A stretch of DNA of 61,597 nt. Origin: Myxococcales bacterium (GTDB lineage Bacteria; Myxococcota_A; Polyangia; Polyangiales; Ga0077539). The position numbers and the translations under genes were made by a program. This document shows positions 50,747 to 59,098 of the stretch, one piece after another. The notes beneath the pieces are model-generated. The model was not told the DNA's origin. It did no database searches and saw only the letters and a list, made by a program, of their open reading frames with translations. The first letter of the stretch is position 1. Each line of letters begins with the position of its first letter. The DNA lies in NCBI GenBank assembly GCA_013298625.1, contig JAAFIF010000059.1, forward strand, positions 1 through 61,597, read 5' to 3'.

Positions 50747-51739
50747 TCACCTGCGCAAGACGAGCTCGCACAGCTCGCACGGGGCGGCGGGGTCGTCCTT
50801 GTCGACGACCACCCACGCGCGGTCGGGGTTGCTCGGGTCGAGCGCGAGGCCCTCGGCCTTGTCGCAAAACGGCTGTCCCCGCTCGTCGGTGATCGGGCAC
50901 CAGTAGCCGTCGCCCGCGCCGTCGATCCAGCCGATCACCGAGCCGCGCACGACCCCGTCTCGGTAGGTGTCCGGCGAGTCCTCGGCCGCCGCGAGAAACC
51001 ACACGGGCTCTTCGCCGTCGCTCCACGCGTCGGTGAAGGTCAGCCGCACGCCGTGCAGCGCCCCGAGCTCGACGCGGCGCACGCGCTCGAGCCGCACGCG
51101 CGCCGAGGGAGCGTCCAGCGCGGCGAGCACCGCGTCGATCGCGATGTCCACGGTCGCGTCGATGGGGCCGTGGGCGCCGTCGTGCGCGCCGTTTCCTCGC
51201 TGAAAGAAGCGCAAGTGACGCTCGACGCGCGCGACGCCCTCGATGTTGAGCTCGCTGCCCGAGAAGCTCTTGTCCGCGCGCATCGCCGCGTACAGCGCGC
51301 TCGCGTCGGCGACGTGCACCGCTGGCTCGTGGTCGATCCCGCGCACGACGAGCACGCGCTCTCGCGCGGGCGTCGAGCCCGAGCCAAACGCGAGCAAGAG
51401 CTCTTGCTCGGGCAGCACGACACATGCCTCGAGGTCGAGCTTGTGCTTCTTGTTGCCGCGGTCCTCGCCGAACTGCCGCGCGCCGCCTTCGCCCGCGGGC
51501 AACAGCAGCGGCGTGACCGCGTGCGTGCTGCGGTCGATCAGCGCGATCGCGTTGGTGTCGTCTTGGATCACCGCGATGCGACGGGACGAGACCGCCATCG
51601 CCGAGCCCGCGCGGACGTGCGCGGGCAGGTCTTCAGCGGGCTGCGCTCCGTCGCGGTAGAGCAAGGGCGTGCGTGTTCGGACGCGAGCCGAGAGGCTGTG
51701 GGTCTCGAGCGCTTCGTAGACGTATCGCGGGGTGTTCAT
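50747..51739 (-). CDS. Propeller-like protein embedded in the metal-uptake operon
   Basis: 330 residues, no signal peptide. Blade-like segments (GSAMAVSSRRIAVIQDDTNAIALIDR; LDLEACVVLPEQELLLAFGSGS; LNIEGVARVERHLRFF; KAEGLALDPSNPDRAWVVVDKDD) fit the esterase-like-phytase or DUF6929-type beta-propeller group; the family name is tentative. A CELC motif closes the chain (two Cys three residues apart). ATGA overlap with the ABC permease shows it belongs to the operon. Role unknown. Confidence 0.7.
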   Translation of the reverse strand: MNTPRYVYEALETHSLSARVRTRTPLLYRDGAQPAEDLPAHVRAGSAMAVSSRRIAVIQDDTNAIALIDRSTHAVTPLLLPAGEGGARQFGEDRGNKKHKLDLEACVVLPEQELLLAFGSGSTPARERVLVVRGIDHEPAVHVADASALYAAMRADKSFSGSELNIEGVARVERHLRFFQRGNGAHDGAHGPIDATVDIAIDAVLAALDAPSARVRLERVRRVELGALHGVRLTFTDAWSDGEEPVWFLAAAEDSPDTYRDGVVRGSVIGWIDGAGDGYWCPITDERGQPFCDKAEGLALDPSNPDRAWVVVDKDDPAAPCELCELVLRR

Positions 51740-52557
51740 CGCTTGCGCAGTGCGAGCGCGAGGCCGAAGCCCGCGCCGAGAGTGAGGATGATGGTCGCGC
51801 CGCTGGCCACGTTGAGGTGGTAGCTGAGCAGCAGCCCGAGCGCTGCGCCGCCGACGCCGATGGCGACTGCGAAGAGCGCGACCCTGTGCAGAGAGCGTCC
51901 GAGCATGCGCGCTGTCGCCGCGGGAATCACCACAAACGAGCTGACCAGCGCGATTCCCACGGTCTTGACCGCGACGACGATGACCACCGCGGTGAGCGCG
52001 AGCAGCATGTAGTCGAGCGCCTCGACGCGGATGCCCGAGAGCCGCGCGAGCTCGGGGTCGAACGTCGCGTACGCGAGGCGCGTCCACGTGAGGGCGAGCG
52101 CGATCGCGACGGCGACGCACACGCCGAGGACGATCTGCAGGTCCGTGTTGGACACCGCGAGGATGCTGCCGAACAGCACCGTCTCGACGTTGACCGACTG
52201 CGCGGTCACCGGCCTGAGCCCCAAGAACAGCACGCCCAGCGCGAACGAGACCGCGAAGAACACGCCCGTCGCGACGTCTCCGCGCATGCGGCCGCGCCGC
52301 AGGACGAAGGCGATCCCGAGCGAGACGAGCACCGTGAAGGGCAGGGCGATCCACGTCGCGTGGCTGACCGATGCGCCCAGCAACAGCCCCAGCGCGATCC
52401 CGCCGAACGCGGCGTGCGCGAGCCCGTCACCGATGAACGAGAGCCCGCGCTGCACGACGAAGACGCCCAGCATGGCGCACAGGCCGCCGACGGCCATGCC
52501 CGCGAAGACGGCGCGCTGCATGAAGGGCTGAGAGAACGGTTCGATGAGAAAATTCAC
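51736..52557 (-). CDS. znuB: Metal ABC transporter permease (ZnuB/MntB family)
   Basis: 273 residues, eight or nine membrane helices, ABC-3 family. Motifs: EPFSQPFMQRAVFAGMAVGGLCAMLG, RGLSFIGDGLAHAAFGGIALG with the conserved D and H, and the later TVGIALVSSFVVIPAATARML. Starts with GTG at 52557, 14 bases after the ATPase gene. Subunit of a zinc or manganese importer; the metal cannot be decided from the permease. Confidence 0.9.
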   Translation of the reverse strand: MNFLIEPFSQPFMQRAVFAGMAVGGLCAMLGVFVVQRGLSFIGDGLAHAAFGGIALGLLLGASVSHATWIALPFTVLVSLGIAFVLRRGRMRGDVATGVFFAVSFALGVLFLGLRPVTAQSVNVETVLFGSILAVSNTDLQIVLGVCVAVAIALALTWTRLAYATFDPELARLSGIRVEALDYMLLALTAVVIVVAVKTVGIALVSSFVVIPAATARMLGRSLHRVALFAVAIGVGGAALGLLLSYHLNVASGATIILTLGAGFGLALALRKR

Positions 52558-52571
52558 TGTGTGACCCGCGG

Positions 52572-53414
52572 TCAGTCTTCGTCTGGTGGGAGGTTGTTCG
52601 CGTGGTCCTTCATCGAGAAGGCGATGGCCGAGAGCGACTCTTGCCCGAGCAGCTCGTGCGGGAGCCCCCAGGCGATGAGCCTGCCGTCGATGTAGACGAC
52701 GCGCTCGGCGCAGCGGGCGATGGCCGCGGGGTTGTGCGTCACCAAGATCGCCGCGAGCTCGTCGCTCGCCGAGATCTCCGCGAGGATCTCCAAGAACTCG
52801 TGGCGTCCCTTCACGTCGACGCCCGCCGTGGGCTCGTCGAGGATGACCAGGGCAGGGTCGTTGATGAGCGCCCGCGCGAGAAACACCCGCTGCGTCTCGC
52901 CGCCAGAGAGACCCGCGAGCGGCTTGTCGATGAGCTTCTCTCCGCCCACGCGACGCAGCGTGGCGCGGGCGCGCTCGCGCTCGTCGGGGCGCACGCGAAG
53001 GGGCCACGTCCCGCGCAGGTTGGCGACGATCAGCTCGAGCGCCGTCGCGGGAAAGTCCTGGTCGAACGTCTTTCGCTGCGGGACGTACCCGACGGCCTTG
53101 TTGGCCGTCCCTGCGCGTTGTCCGAGGATCTGAATCGAGCCCGACGTCGGCTCGATCATGCCGAGGACGGTCTTGAGAAACGTGCTCTTGCCCGCGCCGT
53201 TGGGGCCGCAGAGGCAGACGAACTCGCCCTTGGGGATCCAGAACGAGACCTCGTGCAAGATCCGCTTTCCGCCGAGCTCGACAGAGACCTTGTCCGAGAC
53301 GAGCACGCGCTGCATCCCGTCGTCGGGCAGCGTGAAGTGCCTCGGCCCCGTGTACTCGACGGGCGGGACGATCGAGCGCGGCGCGCGGCTCGCCCGCGGT
53401 GCATCTGCGCTCAT
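52572..53414 (-). CDS. znuC: Metal ABC transporter ATP-binding protein
   Basis: 280 residues. Walker A GPNGAGKSTFLKT, Q-loop VPQRKTFD, ABC signature LSGGETQRV, Walker B LVILDEPTAGVD and H-loop TH (LVTHNPA) are all intact. An N-terminal 40-residue extension (SADAPRASRAPRSIVPPVEY) precedes the domain. ATGA overlap with the solute-binding protein gene. Powers the ZnuB-type permease. Confidence 0.92.
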   Translation of the reverse strand: MSADAPRASRAPRSIVPPVEYTGPRHFTLPDDGMQRVLVSDKVSVELGGKRILHEVSFWIPKGEFVCLCGPNGAGKSTFLKTVLGMIEPTSGSIQILGQRAGTANKAVGYVPQRKTFDQDFPATALELIVANLRGTWPLRVRPDERERARATLRRVGGEKLIDKPLAGLSGGETQRVFLARALINDPALVILDEPTAGVDVKGRHEFLEILAEISASDELAAILVTHNPAAIARCAERVVYIDGRLIAWGLPHELLGQESLSAIAFSMKDHANNLPPDED

Positions 53415-54367
53415 CGCAGCGCTCGCTCGAAGGCGTCGGTGTTGGCCAACAGGAGCCGCTCGTAGCTGTCGCGGCCCGGCGTCCCCCCGACGGGGTCGAC
53501 CTCGAATAGCGGGACGCGGGATTGCTCGGCGATCACCTCGGCGGGGTGCCGATCGAGCTGCGGCTCGGAGAACAGCGCAGCGGCGTGCGTGCGCTGGATC
53601 GCGGCGAGCACGTCGCTCACGTACCGCGCCGTCGGCTCCCGGCCCGGAAACGGCTCGATCACCGCGGCGATCGTGAGCTGATAGCGCGCTGCGTAGTAGC
53701 CCATCGAGCCGTGAAACGTGACGATGGTCCGTCGCGTCCAGCGCTCGGCGCGCCCGCGGATTTGCGTGTCGAGCGCGGTCATCTCTCGCTCGAACTGCGC
53801 GCGCCGCTGCTCGAAGGCCTGCGCCCCTTGCGGGTCGATCCGCGCGAACTCTCGGGCCATCACCGCCGCGGCGCGGGTCATGCGCGAAGGGTCCAGCCAG
53901 AAGTGCGGGTCCTTCGGGCCGTGGTGGTGCTCTTCTTCCTGCGCTCCGCCGTCGCTGAGGGCGTCGCGCGCTTCGTCTGCGGCTTCTTCGCCGACCTCTT
54001 CGTGGGACATGTCTCGCGGCTCGACGGAGGGCGCGAGCTCGACCACGCGCACGTCGTCGCCGGTGTTGCGAACGATCCGCGAGAGCCACTCGTCCATGCC
54101 GAGCCCCACGCTGAGCGCGAGCTTCGAGCCCGAGAGCCTCGCCATCTCGCGCGGCGTCGGGTCGTAGCTGTGCTCGCTGCGCCCTGCAGGCAGCACGAGC
54201 ACCACGTCGAGCCGGTCGCCTGCGATCCTCCGCGCCGCGTCGTACAGCGGGAAGATCGAGACCGCGACGCGCGGCTTCGACCCAGCGGTGTTGCGCTTCG
54301 GACAGCCGGCGGCGCTGGTGGCGAGCGCGAGCGCGGCCGCCATCGTGAGCGTGCGTGCGTAGGTCAT
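53411..54367 (-). CDS. znuA: Metal-binding lipoprotein of the ABC importer (ZnuA family)
   Basis: 318 residues. Lipoprotein signal with C22 (TSAAGC). Cluster A-I metal ligands H66 (EHSYDP), H155 (DPHFWLDP), H219 (TFHGSMGYY) and D291 (FEVDP). A short acidic/His loop (EEEHHHGPKDPH) before the second ligand is the zinc-type flexible loop, pointing to zinc rather than manganese. The ATG at 54367 has a GGAGAGAG ribosome site. First gene of znuA-znuC-znuB-propeller-HMA; no Zur box was recognised in the 78 bases upstream. Confidence 0.9.
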   Translation of the reverse strand: MTYARTLTMAAALALATSAAGCPKRNTAGSKPRVAVSIFPLYDAARRIAGDRLDVVLVLPAGRSEHSYDPTPREMARLSGSKLALSVGLGMDEWLSRIVRNTGDDVRVVELAPSVEPRDMSHEEVGEEAADEARDALSDGGAQEEEHHHGPKDPHFWLDPSRMTRAAAVMAREFARIDPQGAQAFEQRRAQFEREMTALDTQIRGRAERWTRRTIVTFHGSMGYYAARYQLTIAAVIEPFPGREPTARYVSDVLAAIQRTHAAALFSEPQLDRHPAEVIAEQSRVPLFEVDPVGGTPGRDSYERLLLANTDAFERALR

Positions 54368-54445
54368 CTCTCTCCGGCCCGAGATCCTATCGCAGCGGTG
54401 GACGTTTCTTCACGGACACAATCCGAGGTACCAACGAGAGCTCCG

Positions 54446-55453
54446 ATGTCGTCCACGAAGCGCTGCGTCGCAGCTGTTCTCTTCGCCGCGCTCGCGGCGT
54501 GCTCTGCGCCGATGACCCCCGCCGACGACGCAGCCGCGCTCGACGCGAGCGCCGTCGACGCGCTTCCCGACGCGCCGCCCGACGCCAACACGAGCGCGCC
54601 GGACGCCGCTGCGGACGCTGCCGTCGACGCGCGCGCCGAAGCGGGCTGCGGACTGTGCGCAGAGTACGGGCCCATCGACGGGCAGGGCCGCTGGCGAACG
54701 ACGGTGCTGCGCGAGGTCTCTGGTCTCGCGGCGAGCGCGGCGCACCCGGGGATCTTCTGGGCGCACAACGACTCGGGCGACAGCGCGCGGCTCTTCGCGG
54801 TGCGCGCGAGCGGCGAGGTGGTCGGCGAGTACGCGATCGACGGCGCGGGCGCGGTGGACTGGGAGGACATCGCCGTCGCTCCGTGCGCAGACGGCGGCGG
54901 CTCGTGCGTCGTGATCGGAGACGTGGGCGACAACCCGAGCACCCGCGCGAGCGTGGACCTCTACCGTGTGCGCGAGCCGGCGACGCTGGAGTCGTCAGGA
55001 AATCTTCAGTCCACTCGATTTCGTGTGCGCTATCCGATGGGCGCGATGAACTGCGAGGCGATGGTGGTCGATCGCCGCGACGGCGCCAGCGCGATGCTCA
55101 TCGAGAAGACCGACCGCTCGAGCTTGCGGCTGGTGCGCGTAGACCTCACGGGCGCTGGCGGCGAGCAGATGGGCGAAGAGCTCGGGACCGTGCCGAGCTT
55201 CGGCAACCTGGTGACCGCGGCGGACGCGCACCCGTGCGCGCCGGCGCTGATCGTGCGGACCTACGCGACCGCGTGGGAGATGCGCGGTGCGCCTGGGGAC
55301 TCGCTGGCGCAGATCGCGCGCGCGCCTCGGGTCGAGCGGCAGACTGCGGCCGAGGTGCAGGGCGAAGCGATCGCGTACCTGAGCGACGGGCGCGGGTACC
55401 TGACGGCGACCGAGGGGGTGAGCTCGCTGATCACCGCGGTGTTCTGTCGCTGA
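54446..55453 (+). CDS. Lipoprotein with esterase-like/propeller domain
   Basis: 335 residues. Lipoprotein signal ending LAALAAC; then an Asp/Ala-rich linker (ASAVDALPDAPPDANTSAPD) of about 45 residues. The body (GIFWAHNDSGDSARLFAVR ... VDWEDIAVAPC ... CEAMVVDRRDGASAMLIEK) is like propeller proteins with an SdiA-regulated or phytase-esterase-like fold. Four Cys suggest disulfides. Divergent from znuA. Function unknown. Confidence 0.78.
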   Translation: MSSTKRCVAAVLFAALAACSAPMTPADDAAALDASAVDALPDAPPDANTSAPDAAADAAVDARAEAGCGLCAEYGPIDGQGRWRTTVLREVSGLAASAAHPGIFWAHNDSGDSARLFAVRASGEVVGEYAIDGAGAVDWEDIAVAPCADGGGSCVVIGDVGDNPSTRASVDLYRVREPATLESSGNLQSTRFRVRYPMGAMNCEAMVVDRRDGASAMLIEKTDRSSLRLVRVDLTGAGGEQMGEELGTVPSFGNLVTAADAHPCAPALIVRTYATAWEMRGAPGDSLAQIARAPRVERQTAAEVQGEAIAYLSDGRGYLTATEGVSSLITAVFCR

Positions 55454-55462
55454 AATCCCTGC

Positions 55463-56518
55463 TCAACGAAAGGGGTCGACGCCCTCGACGAGCGCGTCCG
55501 CGTGCCGTCCCGCTTCGACGAGCGAGCGCTCGGCGGCGCGCACCGTGAGCTTGCGCGCGAGCAAGCGGAGCTGCACGGGCGCCTCCCACGCCGCGCGCGT
55601 GAGCGAGGCGTTGGTGAACCCGAGGTTGATGTTGAGCCCCGGCGAGAGCTCGTCCTGCGCGTGCACGCCGATCTCCGAGCGCACGAGGTAGTTGGTGGGA
55701 AACACCACGGTTCCGACGCGCGCTGCGTTGGGGTTGGAGGCGAAGTACGCGTCGAGCTTCGACGAGACGTCGTCGTCGGCGCAGTCGTACTCGCGGATGC
55801 GAGAGTTCTCGATCACGAGGCGAAGGGGCGAGCGTCGCGTTGCGATGCGATGGCCGCTCAGCGCCACGCCGCGGTCTGCGACGAAGACGCCCTTCACGTC
55901 GGGCGGGTGCCAGTAGACGAAGCCCGCGGGGACGTTTTCGCTCGCGCCGGGCTCGGGGCGACCGTTGCCGATCACCAGGGGAAACGCCCGTGAAGCGCGC
56001 ACTTCGAGCGACGTTCCGAGCTCGGATGACACGGTGATCGAGCCCGCCGCGGTGATCGCGTCGCACACGCGCGAGGCGATGAGCGAGAGCAGCGACGGCT
56101 CTGCGCGCGCGCTCTGCGCGAGCACGCGTTGGTCGAGCCCCGCCAGGTGCAGGTGCTTCGTCTTCGCTTGCGCCACCGCCTGCCGAACGGCAAACGAGAG
56201 CGCCATCGGCAGCTCTTGCGACGCCAGCAGCAGCGACGACGTGCATCCGTCGAGCGCCCCGAGCGCGCCCCGCGCGTGATCGGTCCCCGGCGGAACCGAC
56301 GACCGCGCAGCGAGGTCCACGCGCACGACCGCGGCGCCCGTGCGCGCGAGGGCTTCTTCGAAGAGCGCGACCAGGTCGGGCGCCTTCCAGTGCAGCAGCG
56401 CGACGCGCTCGCCCTTCGCTACGCGAAGGCAATTGCGAAGGACGTTGTCCACTCCGCGGTCGACGCCGGGATCTCTCAACACCGTGACAGAATCCGCCCA
56501 ACGCAGGTCGCGACGCAA
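55463..56518 (-). CDS. M29 aminopeptidase-like protein
   Basis: 351 residues. Layout resembles M29/aminopeptidase T-type proteins and 2,5-dihydroxypyridine dioxygenase (NRGV-like N-domain, then SITVSSELGTSLEVRASRAF, VFPTNYLVRSEIGVHAQDELSPGLNINLGF). The equivalent metal-ligand Glu in the family motif is not obvious here, so it may be a divergent or inactive member. The TTG at 56518 is the longest start and has no good ribosome site; a later start is possible. Divergent from pilT. Confidence 0.5.
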   Translation of the reverse strand: MRRDLRWADSVTVLRDPGVDRGVDNVLRNCLRVAKGERVALLHWKAPDLVALFEEALARTGAAVVRVDLAARSSVPPGTDHARGALGALDGCTSSLLLASQELPMALSFAVRQAVAQAKTKHLHLAGLDQRVLAQSARAEPSLLSLIASRVCDAITAAGSITVSSELGTSLEVRASRAFPLVIGNGRPEPGASENVPAGFVYWHPPDVKGVFVADRGVALSGHRIATRRSPLRLVIENSRIREYDCADDDVSSKLDAYFASNPNAARVGTVVFPTNYLVRSEIGVHAQDELSPGLNINLGFTNASLTRAAWEAPVQLRLLARKLTVRAAERSLVEAGRHADALVEGVDPFR

Positions 56519-56573
56519 ACACGGAAGAACTGCTCGCGAATCGGCGCGCGTTCACGGTACGTTCGACGGCGAA

Positions 56574-58154
56574 GTGAAGCGGCTCAGCGTCTATGTGCAG
56601 CACTTGCTGCGGTACGAAGCTCAGTCACTGGTGCTCGCGTCGGGCGCCCCGGTGACCGCACGATTCGCGACCGGGGATCGCGCGTCGAACACGCCCATCG
56701 ATCACGCCCAGCTCGTCTCGATCGTGCAAGAGGCAGCGCCGCCCGAGGCGATCGCCGAGCTGCGCAGCGGTCGACCGACGAGGTTCGTGTTCGACGAAGG
56801 GGGGCAAGCGGTCACGGTCGACGTCGTTCCGACTCCCGGCGCGTGGCAAGTGACGATCTATCCGGGCGTGGCGGCGGCGACGCCCGCGCAACCGCCTGCG
56901 GCGGCTCCGCAGCCCAATCCCCAAGCGCGCGGGCAGATTCGGCCGGCCGCGGTGGGCGTCGTCGACTCGCAGCCGCAAGCGGCGCCCGCAGCGTCGCCCA
57001 ACGCGTCTGCGCAAGAGGCGCACGGGCGCACGGCAGGAGCGGCCTTGTCGGGGCAAGACTTCGGTCCGCCCGGCATCGACCGCTGGCTGCGCATGCTCTC
57101 GGTGCTCAACGGCTCGGACTTGCATTTGTCCTGCGCAAACCCGCCGAAGCTGCGCCTGCACGGAGAGATTCAGAACCTCGAAGACGGGCCCATCCTCGAG
57201 CACGACAAGCTCAAGTCGATGCTCTTTCAAATCATGCCGCCGAAGAACCGCGAGGAGTTCGACCGGCGACGAGACACCGACTGGGCCTACGAGATCGAAG
57301 GGCTCGCGCGCTTTCGCGGCAATGCGTTCATGGATCGACGCGGCATCGGCGCGGTGTTTCGTAAGATTCCCTTCGAGATCCTGCCGCCCGAAAAGCTGGG
57401 TCTGCCGCGGCCCGTACTCGACCTGTGCAACCTGACGAAGGGGCTCGTCGTGGTGACCGGCCCGACGGGCTCGGGCAAGAGCACCACGCTCGCGACGCTG
57501 ATCGACGTGATCAACCAGAGCCGCGACGATCACATCATCACCATCGAGGACCCGATCGAGTTCGTGCACGACAACAAGCGCTGCCTCGTCAATCAGCGCG
57601 AGGTGCGAGTGCACACGGACTCGTTCAAAGACGCCCTGCGCGCCGCGCTCCGCGAGGACCCAGACATCGTGCTCGTCGGCGAAATGCGCGACCTCGAGAC
57701 GATCGCCATCGCCATCGAGACCGCCGAGACGGGACACCTTGTCTTCGGGACGCTTCACACCACCACCGCGCCCTCGACGGTCGATCGAATCATCGACCAA
57801 TTCAGCCCCGAGCGTCAGGCGCAGATCCGCACGATGCTCAGCGAGTCGCTGAAGGGCGTCATCGCGCAGGTGCTCTGCAAGAAGATCGGCGGCGGTCGCG
57901 TCGCAGCGTACGAGACGCTCATCGGCACCCCCGCCGTCGCCAACCTCATCCGCGAAGGAAAGACCTTTCAGCTCCCCGGCATCATGCAGACTTCGCGCAA
58001 CGTCGGCATGCAAACGATGAACGACTCGCTTCTCGAGCTCTGCCGCAAGGGTCTGGTCGACCCCAAAGAGGCCTACATGAAGGCCGTCAACAAGAGCGAG
58101 ATGCGCGGGCTGCTCACGAGCAACGGCTTCACGCTGCCCGAGCTCGGCAAGTAG
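56574..58154 (+). CDS. pilT: PilT-type twitching-motility ATPase with N-terminal extension
   Basis: 526 residues against about 340-380. The PilT core starts near residue 160: SVLNGSDLHLS, Walker A GPTGSGKSTT at 296-303, Asp box THHITIEDPIE-like stretch (HIITIEDPIEFVHD), Walker B DIVLVGEMRDLETI, His box HLVFGTLHTTTA, and the PilT-type AIRNLIRE (AVANLIREGK). The first 110 residues look like a second small domain (KRLSVYVQHLLRYEAQSLVL; AWQVTIYP) and are joined by an Ala/Pro/Gln-rich linker. GTG start at 56574. Retraction motor of type IV pili, needed for social motility; no other pil genes are nearby. Confidence 0.87.
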   Translation: MKRLSVYVQHLLRYEAQSLVLASGAPVTARFATGDRASNTPIDHAQLVSIVQEAAPPEAIAELRSGRPTRFVFDEGGQAVTVDVVPTPGAWQVTIYPGVAAATPAQPPAAAPQPNPQARGQIRPAAVGVVDSQPQAAPAASPNASAQEAHGRTAGAALSGQDFGPPGIDRWLRMLSVLNGSDLHLSCANPPKLRLHGEIQNLEDGPILEHDKLKSMLFQIMPPKNREEFDRRRDTDWAYEIEGLARFRGNAFMDRRGIGAVFRKIPFEILPPEKLGLPRPVLDLCNLTKGLVVVTGPTGSGKSTTLATLIDVINQSRDDHIITIEDPIEFVHDNKRCLVNQREVRVHTDSFKDALRAALREDPDIVLVGEMRDLETIAIAIETAETGHLVFGTLHTTTAPSTVDRIIDQFSPERQAQIRTMLSESLKGVIAQVLCKKIGGGRVAAYETLIGTPAVANLIREGKTFQLPGIMQTSRNVGMQTMNDSLLELCRKGLVDPKEAYMKAVNKSEMRGLLTSNGFTLPELGK

Positions 58155-58157
58155 CGC

Positions 58158-59072
58158 TCAGTTCGCGAGCTGCGCTTCCGCCGCGGCAGGGGCGGCGGAC
58201 TCGGCGCTCGCTGCTTCGTCGCGCTTCGTCGCCGGAGCGTCCCCCTCGACGCGCACGCTCGTGCTCACTTCGATCAGCGCGCTCACCTCGGCTTCGAGCC
58301 GGTCGCCCTCCATCTTCGCGGCGAGCAGCGCCTTGTCGTCGAGACCAGCGGCGCGAGCCGCGCGCTCTTCTGCCGCGGTGTAGATGCGCTCGAGCGCGTC
58401 GATGAAGCGCGCGATGCGCTTGTCCAGCAGCGTCGCTGCGCCGCTTCGCGCCGTGGCCCGGGCGCGCGCCGTCTCGAGCAACGCGGTCCACGACGACTCG
58501 AGCTGCTCGGCCACGCGCGGCGGCAGCACTTCGATCGTCGCTGCGTCCACGCGGCGGCGGATCGCCACCGCCCGCGACAACAACGAGCGCGTCGGCTCGT
58601 CGCTCTCGGCCGCGAGGCCGTTCAACGCGAAGGTCGTCGCGTCGTCCGCAGGGATCGCGAGCGGCGCCGCTGACAAGAGCCCCGCGACGAGCGCGGCCGC
58701 CGCGAGCACGCCTGGGTCGGCATCGCCGTAGCGGCTGAGCACGAGCCCCGCGATCGCCCCCGCCGCGAGCGACGCGAGCGTGTGCGCGCCGCGCAGGGCC
58801 AGCGTGCGACCGCGCAGCGAGCGAGCTCCGTGTGCGCCCGCGACGAAGATCGCCGCGGCGAGCTCGGGGGCCTTCGGCGCGAGGTACGTGTAGGCCAGCG
58901 CAGCGAGCGCGCCGAGCGCGACCGACAGCGCGCCGCGACCAGAGGCGAGCAGCGCAGCGAGCACGCCGAGCGCGAGCGTGAGCGCGCCTCCCGAGAGAGC
59001 GTCGAGCGACGCAGCGTGCGGCAGCGCCGCGAGCGCAAATCCGAGGATCGAGATCGTAGCGATGGGGCGCAT
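58158..59072 (-). CDS. Membrane protein with N-terminal helices and charged C-terminal half
   Basis: 304 residues. About six hydrophobic segments in the first 155 residues (LTLALGVLAALLASG; LSVALGALAALAYTYL; ASLAAGAIAGLVLS; LAAAALVAGLLSA), then a helical soluble half (about 160-270) with coiled-coil character (LDKRIARFIDALERIYTAAEERAA) and an Ala/Glu tail. AAGGAG before the ATG. It precedes no obvious partner: the vWA gene lies upstream, 26 bases away on the same strand, so they may form an operon. Function unknown. Confidence 0.7.
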   Translation of the reverse strand: MRPIATISILGFALAALPHAASLDALSGGALTLALGVLAALLASGRGALSVALGALAALAYTYLAPKAPELAAAIFVAGAHGARSLRGRTLALRGAHTLASLAAGAIAGLVLSRYGDADPGVLAAAALVAGLLSAAPLAIPADDATTFALNGLAAESDEPTRSLLSRAVAIRRRVDAATIEVLPPRVAEQLESSWTALLETARARATARSGAATLLDKRIARFIDALERIYTAAEERAARAAGLDDKALLAAKMEGDRLEAEVSALIEVSTSVRVEGDAPATKRDEAASAESAAPAAAEAQLAN

Positions 59073-59098
59073 GGTGGTTGCTCCTTCAGCGTGCGTGA

